Origin: JBAXLO01 sp037134755
GTDB lineage: Bacteria > Bacteroidota > Bacteroidia > Bacteroidales > JACABE01
Direction of reading: 5' to 3'
Length of the DNA stretch: 8,048 nt
Assembly: GCA_037134755.1 (NCBI GenBank)
Contig: JBAXLO010000206.1
Span: 1 to 8,048, forward strand
Shown here: positions 1-6,522 of the stretch, piece by piece
How positions within the stretch are numbered: the first letter of the stretch is position 1
Layout of the letters: each line of letters opens with the position of its first letter
Notes under the pieces: generated by a model
The model's database searches: none
Seen by the model: the letters and a program-made list of their open reading frames with translations, nothing else
Told to the model about the DNA's origin: nothing
Position numbers and translations under genes: made by a program

Positions 1-54
1 GCTACAAGTAATACTGCGGAAGTGATCGTTAAATCTGCTCCTACTTTTAATGCT
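1..54 (+). repeat. 54-bp direct repeat, copy 1
   Basis: This segment is identical, base for base, to 874-927. It encodes the tail of one Ig-like module and the linker into the next (AEVIVKSAPTFNA). The copies are 873 bp (291 codons, three modules) apart and in the same frame. The copy is cut by the window edge, so identity may extend further upstream. Confidence 0.95.
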
Positions 55-3000
55 CCGCCTGCATCCAGTATCGTTTGTGTTGGTGGTACTCCAACGCTAC
101 TTTCTGTCTCTTATTCAAACGGCGCAGGAACTCCTTCTTATCAGTGGTACTCCAATACTGTTAACAATACAACATCCGGAACTTCTATCACCGGTGCTAA
201 CAGTTCAACTTATAATCCTCCAACTGCTACTTCAGGGATATTGTATTATTATTGCATAATTACTTTCTCTTCAGGGGGTGGATGCCCAAGCATAACTTCT
301 GCTACTGCTACTATTACCGTAAACCCTGACCCTACTATCACTACTCAACCTATAGGTGATACTTTGTGTATTGGGGGTACTTTGCCCGTTGCGCTTAGCA
401 TTGCATACACCGGAGGTACTGGTACTGTAAACTATCAATGGTACACCAATACAACAAGTTCTTCAACCGGAGGCACATTCATTTTTGGGGCTACAAGCCC
501 AAGTTATATGCCGCCTGTTTTCAACACTGCTGGTACATATTATTATTATGCAGTGGTATATATGAGTGGCAGCGGTTGTGATTCTGCTTCCAGTAATGTT
601 GCTTCTATTTTAGTGCTTCCTGACCCAACACTAACTGCGCCTTTAGTTACTCAGACATTATGTCAGGGTGCTGCGCCTTCTGTACTTACTGTAACACCTT
701 CTGGTGGGGTGGGTACTTATCTTTATCAGTGGTATTCCAATACTGTCAACAATAACACTACAGGGGTACTATTAACTGGTGCTACAACTTCTGCTTATAC
801 TCCTGTCACAACTTCTGTAGGTACTACTTATTACTATTGTATGATTACTCAGTTAAATGGTCCCGGTTGTAATGCTACAAGTAATACTGCGGAAGTGATC
901 GTTAAATCTGCTCCTACTTTTAATGCTCAACCATATTCTAGTGATACTTGTTATGGATATACATTTTCACCGATAAGTGTAGGTTATCTAAATGGAGTAG
1001 GAATACCAACTTACCAATGGTATAGCAATACAGTTAATTCAATAGCTGGAGGACTTATAATTTATGGCGCAAACTTAAATAGCTTTTTTCCTCCAGCATC
1101 AACAATTGGTACAACTTATTATTATTGTGTCTTAACTTTTAATACTGGTGGTTGCTCAAGTATTACATCTAATATAGTATCAAAAACTGTTAAACCAATA
1201 CCTATAGCAACTGCAAGTCCTATGGTACAATCTATTTGTAGTGGAGCAACTACCAACATATCATTGACAAGCAATGTTATGGGAACAAATTTTAGTTGGA
1301 CAGTAAGTGAACCTCTTGGAATAACAGGAGCAACAAATGCAAATGGATCAACAATAGCCCAAACCTTAACAAGTACAAAGACAACTACTGATACAGTTAT
1401 TTATACTATTACTCCAACAGCTAATGGCTGTCCGGGGAATCCTATAATTGTTAAAGTGGCAGTGTATCCAACACCAACAATCCCACCTCTAACAGCAACA
1501 ATTTGTAGCAAAGGTACATTTATTATTAGTCCAATAAACAGTCCACCAGCAACTGTAATCCCCACTGGTACAACATATACATGGACAACTCCAGTAATTA
1601 ACCCACCTGGGGCAATATCAGGCGGAAGTGCACAAACAATAGGTCAAAACTTTATTAGTGATACACTCATTAATTTAACTAATAATCCTTCTATAGCAAC
1701 ATATATGGTAACTCCAACTTCAGGTTATATTGGAAGTTGCCAAGGCAATACGTTCCCAATTACTATTACAGTTAATCCGCTCCCAATACCTAATTTTACA
1801 ACTATTTATGACACTTTAGGATGTGTAGCTCCTGCTAGTGTTAACTTTACTAATACATCTTCAGGTACAATTACTTATAATTGGTATTTTGGTGATGATT
1901 CTATTGCTTCAACATATAATGCACAACATGTATACTCAAATACAGGCTATTACAGAGTAGTGCTTATTGATTCTAATATATATGGCTGTGTTGATTCTAT
2001 TGCTCATCAAATTAGAATAATTAATCCACCCCAGTCAAATTTCACATTAAATCCTGACAATGGGTGTAGTCCTTTAACTACAACTATTAACAATACAACG
2101 ATTGGTTTGTATTCAACTTATCTTTGGAACTTTGGAAACGGTACAAATTCAACTTTATTTGGCCCTTTTACTAAAACGTATCTTTCAGGAATAGATGATT
2201 CAATATATATAATTTCTCTAAATTCAACTAATATATGTGGAAGCAGCACACATTATGATACATTAACTGTCTTTTCAACACCACAAATCCTAGCTATTGT
2301 TATTCCAGATACGATTTGCTCAGGACAAACTATCACAATAACTGTTACAGTCATAGGACACCCTAATGATTTAATTGTAGATTTTGGAGATGGTATTCAA
2401 ACTCTGTATCATCCAACTCCATTAGGCACAAACTTTTTCCAACCTATTCTACATCAATATTTATATAATGGGTTTGGATCGAATTACACTTATAATTTAA
2501 CGTTTAAAGCTGCAAATGCATGTGGTAATGATATTATCACAAAAGAAATTACAGTGTTAACAAATCAAATATTAGCTATGTTTACACATACCCCTGATCC
2601 ATTATGTGCTAATAAAACTATACAATTTACAAATCAATCTCAACCTCTTGGTACTTCATGGTATCATTGGAGTTTTGGGGATAATACTCCAGCGAGTACA
2701 TCTGTAAATCCAACCCATAACTATTATAATCCGGGAACTTATGCCGTAGCTTTAACAGCATATAATATTTGTCCTGCTGATACTTCATATAATGTATCAG
2801 CTACCTATCATGATACACTTACAATTTATCCAAATCCAACACCCAATTTTACTTTTGATGATTACCCATGTTCAAGAACAGATACAGTTAAATTTACAAG
2901 AGTTTTAAGTGCTACTACAGGGACAGGTTTTGAATGGATATTTGGAGATGGTTCTATACCTAATCCATTTGTATCCGATAATATTGTTGTGCCACATAAC

Positions 3001-4464
3001 TACACTACTTATGGCAATTATACTGTTAACCTTAGTATGAATAATGGTTTTGGCTGTATATCCGACACCTCAAAATTTATACATGTTTTATTTACACCTA
3101 CACCAAATTTCACTGCAATAGATTCTATAGGCTGTCATCCTCTGAACACTACTATTACTAACCTAACTGATAGTGTTTCATTTAATACCTATAATTGGAT
3201 TTTAGGTAATGGCAATACATCTTCGCTGCTTAATCCTTTAGCTCCACAAGTTTATCTTAACCCAAATTCATTATTATGTACTGACACAAATTATAAAGTA
3301 ACCTTATGGGCTATCTTTTCATCACAAACGCCATCCGGAATCAAGCAATGTAAAGACTCTACATCCAAAACAATAATAGTTCATCCTAAACCTGCTGCTA
3401 TCTTCTCAACTTCTGACTCCTGTAGTTTTATCTATCCCAATACAGTTAACTTTACCTCGAATAGTTTATGTGCTTCTAATTATAGTTGGTATATAAACAA
3501 CAATTTGTTTTCAACTAACAATAACATAAGTTATTCCTTTTTGAATCCCGGTATTGATACAATCATGCTAATTAATAGCAATTATTACCAATCAGGATAT
3601 TGTATGGACACCTCAAAATACATTTACACTGTTTATCCTAAATGGGAAGACTCTATCTTTATTAATCCCAAAAGTGGTTGTGATCCTTTGGATGTAAACT
3701 TCAATTTGAATTACAATAGTCTTACTTACGGAATTTTATTTGGTGATAATACAAGTTCAAATTCTTCAAATGTTACACACACCTATTATAATACGCTTAA
3801 CAGTATAAATATTCAACCCTACTTAGTTCAAATTTATGCTTATGGAACCGGCTGTAGAGACAGTTTAATAATTCCTGACACTATCAAAGTTTATCCTAGA
3901 GCTAATGCAGCTTTTACATGGGTTCAAAACTCTCAACCTTATCCTAAACAATTTGAAGTTGATTTCACTAATACATCACAAAATGCCAGTATTTTCAATT
4001 GGGAATTTGGTGATGGAGGTTCTACAACAGATGTTTCGCCTAGTCACAACTATTTTTCAGAAGGAAATTACACTGTAACTTTAACTGCTAATAACATTTA
4101 CAACTGTCCTAACGACACTTCTCAAATCATTCCTGTTTCAAAGAAATGGAATTTGTATGTTCCTAATGCTTTTTCTCCTAGTGATTTTAATCAAAAGGTA
4201 GCACATTTTACAGCAATTGGTAAAGGATTGGTAGAATTTAAAATGGAAATATATGATACATGGGGTAAATTATTATGGTCAACAGATAAACTAATAGACA
4301 CAGAACCTGTTGAAGGATGGAATGGCACTTTAAATGGCAATCTTATGCCAATGGATGTATATGTATGGAAAATATATGCACGATTTATGGATGGCTCTGT
4401 ATGGAAAGGTATGGAACAAGATGGGGATATCAAAACTTATGGTACTGTAACATTAATAAGATAA
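1..4464 (+). CDS. Giant Ig-like/PKD repeat surface protein with type B T9SS (CHU_C) C-terminal domain, 5' partial
   Basis: The frame is open from base 1, so the gene starts upstream of the window. The GTG at 22 is not a credible start because the residues before it (ATSNTAEV) repeat in frame at 874. About 1,487 codons are visible. Domains in order: four Ig-like modules with a conserved YQWYSNT motif (Tyr codons at 139, 433, 724, 1012) and a YYYC motif; two PKD-like domains (about 1201-1780) rich in Thr and Asn; about nine PKD-type domains (about 1790-4146), several with W-x-F-G-D/N-G motifs (clear at 1882 and 4000); then a CHU_C gliding-motility C-terminal domain (4147-4461). This architecture is typical of SprB-like adhesins and other very large surface proteins of Bacteroidota, exported by the type IX system. 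Its ligand is not evident. The PorP/SprF gene begins 3 bases after the stop, so the two are probably co-transcribed. Module 2 has Ala where the others have Cys in YYYC. The PKD-type domain at about 3391-3645 lacks the GDG motif. The protein class is secure; an adhesin role is inferred. Confidence 0.93.
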   Translation, partial: ATSNTAEVIVKSAPTFNAPPASSIVCVGGTPTLLSVSYSNGAGTPSYQWYSNTVNNTTSGTSITGANSSTYNPPTATSGILYYYCIITFSSGGGCPSITSATATITVNPDPTITTQPIGDTLCIGGTLPVALSIAYTGGTGTVNYQWYTNTTSSSTGGTFIFGATSPSYMPPVFNTAGTYYYYAVVYMSGSGCDSASSNVASILVLPDPTLTAPLVTQTLCQGAAPSVLTVTPSGGVGTYLYQWYSNTVNNNTTGVLLTGATTSAYTPVTTSVGTTYYYCMITQLNGPGCNATSNTAEVIVKSAPTFNAQPYSSDTCYGYTFSPISVGYLNGVGIPTYQWYSNTVNSIAGGLIIYGANLNSFFPPASTIGTTYYYCVLTFNTGGCSSITSNIVSKTVKPIPIATASPMVQSICSGATTNISLTSNVMGTNFSWTVSEPLGITGATNANGSTIAQTLTSTKTTTDTVIYTITPTANGCPGNPIIVKVAVYPTPTIPPLTATICSKGTFIISPINSPPATVIPTGTTYTWTTPVINPPGAISGGSAQTIGQNFISDTLINLTNNPSIATYMVTPTSGYIGSCQGNTFPITITVNPLPIPNFTTIYDTLGCVAPASVNFTNTSSGTITYNWYFGDDSIASTYNAQHVYSNTGYYRVVLIDSNIYGCVDSIAHQIRIINPPQSNFTLNPDNGCSPLTTTINNTTIGLYSTYLWNFGNGTNSTLFGPFTKTYLSGIDDSIYIISLNSTNICGSSTHYDTLTVFSTPQILAIVIPDTICSGQTITITVTVIGHPNDLIVDFGDGIQTLYHPTPLGTNFFQPILHQYLYNGFGSNYTYNLTFKAANACGNDIITKEITVLTNQILAMFTHTPDPLCANKTIQFTNQSQPLGTSWYHWSFGDNTPASTSVNPTHNYYNPGTYAVALTAYNICPADTSYNVSATYHDTLTIYPNPTPNFTFDDYPCSRTDTVKFTRVLSATTGTGFEWIFGDGSIPNPFVSDNIVVPHNYTTYGNYTVNLSMNNGFGCISDTSKFIHVLFTPTPNFTAIDSIGCHPLNTTITNLTDSVSFNTYNWILGNGNTSSLLNPLAPQVYLNPNSLLCTDTNYKVTLWAIFSSQTPSGIKQCKDSTSKTIIVHPKPAAIFSTSDSCSFIYPNTVNFTSNSLCASNYSWYINNNLFSTNNNISYSFLNPGIDTIMLINSNYYQSGYCMDTSKYIYTVYPKWEDSIFINPKSGCDPLDVNFNLNYNSLTYGILFGDNTSSNSSNVTHTYYNTLNSINIQPYLVQIYAYGTGCRDSLIIPDTIKVYPRANAAFTWVQNSQPYPKQFEVDFTNTSQNASIFNWEFGDGGSTTDVSPSHNYFSEGNYTVTLTANNIYNCPNDTSQIIPVSKKWNLYVPNAFSPSDFNQKVAHFTAIGKGLVEFKMEIYDTWGKLLWSTDKLIDTEPVEGWNGTLNGNLMPMDVYVWKIYARFMDGSVWKGMEQDGDIKTYGTVTLIR
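874..927 (+). repeat. 54-bp direct repeat, copy 2
   Basis: Identical to 1-54 and in the same frame. After base 927 the two contexts diverge at once: copy 1 leads into a GC-richer module, copy 2 into a module with many A/T-ending codons. The upstream extent of identity cannot be judged because copy 1 starts at the window edge. Confidence 0.95.
4147..4461 (+). other. CHU_C / gliding-motility C-terminal domain (type B T9SS sorting signal)
   Basis: The last 105 residues of the giant protein begin WNLYVPNAFSPS and continue with a FKMEIYDTWGKLLW segment, an EGWNGTLNG segment, VYVWKIYARF, and end TYGTVTLIR. The VPNAFSP opening, the IYDTWG strand, the WNG turn and the terminal G-x-V-T-L-I-R are hallmarks of the CHU_C family, the type B sorting domain recognised by the type IX system. 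Type B cargo typically depends on a cognate PorP/SprF-like protein, which here is encoded immediately downstream. Confidence 0.93.
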
Positions 4465-4467
4465 ATT

Positions 4468-5553
4468 ATGAAAACTATAAAAAAATTGACAATTTGTGTA
4501 TTTCTATTTTATGGTTTAAATGTATTTAGCCAAGACCCAAGTTTTTCACAATTCTATGGCAACCAGACCTATTTTAACCCTGCCTTTGTTGGTTTACATG
4601 GAGGCATGATGGTTAATACAACTTATAGAAGACAATGGTTAGGTGTTCCAAGTAAATTCGAAACTTATTTCGTCAACTTTGATTCTGACATCTCATGTAT
4701 AAATGGTTTAGGTGGATTTGGCATTTCTGCTTATAAAGATATAGAAGGGCAAGGTGCTCTTACTACACAAGGCATGAATTTGATGCTATCAACTCGTTTA
4801 TCAACAGGAAGAAATTCTTTTTTCCAACTTGGTGCAGGGGTTGCAATATTACAAAAGACAATAGACTGGTCTAAATACACTTTTTCAGATCAATATGACC
4901 CCTTACAAGGTTTATCATATCCAACATCTTTTAATCATCCTTCAGATCACACTTTTATTTTTCCAGATATGTCATTTGGTCTAATATGGAAATATGGTGA
5001 TGGCCCTAAAAAAGGATTATTAAACAATAATTTTGATTTAAAATTTAGTGCTGCAGTGCAACATATTACTGAACCAAAGATGTCGTTTCTAGGTCAAGAA
5101 ACATTTTTGCCAAAAAAATTTATATTTAATATAAATTCTAATATCTCACTAAACCGTAATGCTGATTTCATAATTTCACCATGCATAGTTGAAGAATGTC
5201 AGTACCCTATGTCAACAATAATGTTTGGTTATAATTTGCTTTGGAGTGAAACTTTCTTTATTGGAAATTGGTTTAGGTTTAACACTACAAATACATTATC
5301 TTTTACTTTTGGATTCAATAGTAGATTCCATAAAGATAATAGAAGTACATATGATCTATTTAAATTCTATTATTGTTACGATTTACCATTTACTGGTTTA
5401 AAATACAATGCCTCTGGGGGGTCTCATGAGTTAGGCATTGCTTATTTATTTAACAGATCTTTATGCTCACTATTTAATTTAGGTGGAGGGAGTAATAAAA
5501 ACAGACGTATTAGACGAATCCCATGCCCTGATCCTAGTGTTAGTTCTTATTAA
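4468..5553 (+). CDS. PorP/SprF family type IX secretion system outer-membrane protein
   Basis: This complete 361-residue protein begins with a clear signal peptide: basic MKTIKK, a hydrophobic stretch, and likely cleavage between Ser21 and Gln22. The mature start QDPSFSQFYGNQTYFNPAF matches the family hallmark (QDP-x-FSQFY ... NPA). Family-like later motifs are YRRQWLGVP, a Gly-rich GLGGFGISAYKD segment, and a C-terminal GGSHELGIAYLF strand. The length suits the PorP/SprF family of membrane beta-barrel proteins. Members work with large type B CHU_C proteins; SprF of Flavobacterium johnsoniae is required for SprB secretion. The ATG lies 3 bases after the upstream stop, with no Shine-Dalgarno sequence but an A/T-rich leader, as is normal in Bacteroidota; translational coupling is likely. 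The inferred partner is the protein ending at 4464. A short basic tail (NKNRRIRRIPCPDPS) follows the last predicted strand. Family assignment is strong; the exact substrate is inferred from position. Confidence 0.93.
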   Translation: MKTIKKLTICVFLFYGLNVFSQDPSFSQFYGNQTYFNPAFVGLHGGMMVNTTYRRQWLGVPSKFETYFVNFDSDISCINGLGGFGISAYKDIEGQGALTTQGMNLMLSTRLSTGRNSFFQLGAGVAILQKTIDWSKYTFSDQYDPLQGLSYPTSFNHPSDHTFIFPDMSFGLIWKYGDGPKKGLLNNNFDLKFSAAVQHITEPKMSFLGQETFLPKKFIFNINSNISLNRNADFIISPCIVEECQYPMSTIMFGYNLLWSETFFIGNWFRFNTTNTLSFTFGFNSRFHKDNRSTYDLFKFYYCYDLPFTGLKYNASGGSHELGIAYLFNRSLCSLFNLGGGSNKNRRIRRIPCPDPSVSSY

Positions 5554-5765
5554 TATATATCTTACAATTTAAACACTTGGCTTAATTTGGATGGAAGAAA
5601 AAGTAAATTAAAACGAAAACCGAAAACATGTCCAAGAGACTGGTCTGATTACTACCAAAGATCTCAATATGCATTTTGATTAATTTAGAGAAGAAAAACA
5701 TACGCTATATAATGAATGGAATTAATCTAACTATTTAGTTGTAGTTCTATTCCGCATTGCAAAGC
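5554..5765. other. Intergenic region downstream of the PorP/SprF gene, no gene seen
   Basis: No convincing ORF or RNA gene is present. I found no GC-rich stem followed by a T-run, so no intrinsic terminator can be placed directly after the stop at 5553. The only symmetry seen is a small imperfect palindrome at 5664-5679 around ATGCAT, too weak to interpret. Confidence 0.6.
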
Positions 5766-5815
5766 ATCCGTGTTATCAGCGTTCCATTTTACAATAGCAC
5801 GCTGACAACACTGAT
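5766..5815. repeat. Long imperfect inverted repeat (hairpin)
   Basis: The left arm 5766-5782 (ATCCGTGTTATCAGCGT) and the right arm 5799-5815 (ACGCTGACAACACTGAT) are complementary at 15 of 17 positions, around a 16-base centre that itself pairs partly. Read as minus-strand RNA, one of the two mismatches becomes a G-U pair. No T-run follows directly on either strand, so it is not a classic intrinsic terminator. It could be a dispersed extragenic hairpin or a 3' end element of the PorP/SprF transcript 210 bases upstream. Confidence 0.75.
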
Positions 5816-5854
5816 TTACAAATACTAACAACCGATAATTTCGTAATTCGTAAT

Positions 5855-5862
5855 TAATTTTG
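5855..5862 (+). promoter_or_regulatory. Candidate Bacteroidota sigma-A type -7 element (TAATTTTG)
   Basis: TAATTTTG fits the TAnnTTTG -7 consensus of Bacteroidota and is followed by CACTTTTGCA. No clear TTG -33 element was found at the expected distance upstream. Initiation would fall at about 5868-5872 and transcription would enter the 42-bp tandem array. No credible ORF follows, so any product would be a repeat-containing RNA. Confidence 0.4.
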
Positions 5863-6093
5863 CACTTTTGCAGACATACGCGACACGATTGCCTAAAAAC
5901 GTTTACTTTTACAGTCCTTGCATGTTTCGATTGCCTAAAAACGTTTACTTTTACACATCTGGTGCGTCACGATGGCTTCCCCGCGTTTCCTTTTACAGTC
6001 CTTGCATGTTACGATTGCTTCCCCACGATTACTTTTACAGTCCCATGCGACACGATAGCCTTCCCACGAAAATTTTCACAGTCCCCACCGAAA
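5860..6093. repeat. 42-bp tandem repeat array, about five units, mosaic half-units
   Basis: Units start at 5885, 5927, 5969, 6011 and 6052, each opening with ACGATTG or a close variant. Spacing is 42, 42, 42 and 41 bp. A right half-unit precedes the first at 5860-5884. Each unit splits into a left half (GATTGCCTAAAAACG type or GCTTCCCC type) and a right half (CTTTTACAGTCCTTGCATG type or divergent versions). Units 1 and 2 share a 28-bp exact block (5886-5913 and 5928-5955). Units 1 and 3 share a 21-bp exact right half (5906-5926 and 5990-6010). There is no unique spacer between units. The array is richer in G+C than its flanks. It stays open in two + frames because 42 is a multiple of three, but both frames begin with TTG and the peptides look artefactual. 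Confidence 0.88.
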
Positions 6094-6200
6094 TTTATGC
6101 AGGTTTATTAAATTTGTTTGCATTAAATAATATATATCTATCTAATTTTAAAGTTATAATACCGCTAAAAACACATATTAACATTTAGAACAATATTTTT

Positions 6201-6218
6201 GACAAATTGAAAATTGTC
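6201..6218. repeat. Short imperfect inverted repeat at the left edge of the 21-bp array
   Basis: GACAA and TTGTC form five outer pairs. After one A-A mismatch, two further pairs close a very small loop. It abuts the first degenerate 21-bp unit. Too weak alone to be a terminator. Confidence 0.35.
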
Positions 6219-6505
6219 GTTCCTGACGCAAACACGACTGGAAATGGTATAAAAATGAGTTGACGTGATATAAACATGACTGGAAATGATAAAAAAATGA
6301 GTTGTAGCGATCTAAAAATGAATGATCGTGACCTGAAAATTAATTGTCATTAATAAAAAACGAATTGACGTGACCTGCAAATTAATGAACATTTTATAAA
6401 AATGAGTTGACGTGATATAAAAATGACTGAACGTTGTATAAAAATGAGTTGACGCCGTATAAAAATGACTCGACGCGGTATAAAAATGACTGATCGCCGA
6501 AACAC
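6219..6505. repeat. 21-bp tandem repeat array, 12 exact-length units plus degenerate ends
   Basis: Twelve consecutive units of exactly 21 bp run from 6240 to 6491, with starts at 6240, 6261, 6282, 6303, 6324, 6345, 6366, 6387, 6408, 6429, 6450 and 6471. A degenerate unit precedes them (6219-6239) and a partial one follows (6492-6505). The core consensus is TGACGTGATATAAAAATGA followed by two bases. The TATAAAAATGA part is conserved and the first eight bases vary. Unit ends mostly alternate GAGT and GACT, implying a 42-bp ancestral dimer. There are no indels among the 12 units and no unique spacers. In the ATG frame it reads as heptads of the form M-S/T-x-R-D-I-K, interrupted by TGA and TAA stops. 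Confidence 0.93.
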
Positions 6506-6506
6506 T

Positions 6507-6522
6507 ATTAGTAATTACTAAT
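6507..6522. repeat. Perfect 16-bp palindrome ATTAGTAATTACTAAT
   Basis: The sequence equals its own reverse complement and lies one base after the last partial unit of the 21-bp array. With no loop it would suit binding of a dimeric protein better than an RNA hairpin. It is very AT-rich, so chance is possible. Confidence 0.6.

Larger units (their letters stand above)
1..1190 (+). repeat. Tandem Ig-like modules (four copies, 288-294 bp period) within the giant protein
   Basis: The equivalent Tyr codons of the YQWY motif fall at 139, 433, 724 and 1012, giving periods of 294, 291 and 288 bp (98, 97 and 96 residues). Each module opens with a Cys after a short spacer, has YQWYSNT or YQWYTNT in the middle, then a Tyr-rich stretch and a C-terminal Gly-Cys. 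Modules 1 and 3 are close at DNA level around the YQWYSNTVNN segment. The first residues of the window are the tail of a further module, so the array continues upstream. The modules resemble bacterial Ig-like domains that often accompany CHU_C proteins; the exact family was not tested. Confidence 0.85.

Noticed and set aside
50..259. A 69-residue + strand ORF inside the giant gene
   Set aside because: It lies wholly in another frame of a well-supported CDS and has no motif.
4191..4433. An 80-residue minus-strand ORF opposite the CHU_C domain
   Set aside because: It is a shadow of the strongly recognised CHU_C coding sequence, with no promoter or family resemblance.
4317..4529. A 70-residue + strand ORF spanning the junction of the two T9SS genes
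   Set aside because: It is out of frame with both genes and is explained by them.
5664..5679. Quasi-palindrome TCAATATGCATTTTGA
   Set aside because: It is short, imperfect, loop-less and AT-rich, with no positional logic; chance is sufficient.
5554..5765. Intrinsic terminator for the T9SS gene pair
   Set aside because: No GC-rich stem followed by a T-run was found after 5553; the hairpin at 5766-5815 lacks the T-run.
5860..6188. Two overlapping + strand ORFs (83 and 106 residues) with 14-residue repeats across the 42-bp array
   Set aside because: Both begin with TTG, one inside the promoter-like motif. They stay open only because 42 is a multiple of three, and two frames are open at once, which argues against selection for coding.
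5860..6505. Possible CRISPR arrays
   Set aside because: Units in both arrays are directly contiguous, with variation inside units and no unique spacers. No cas gene is present.
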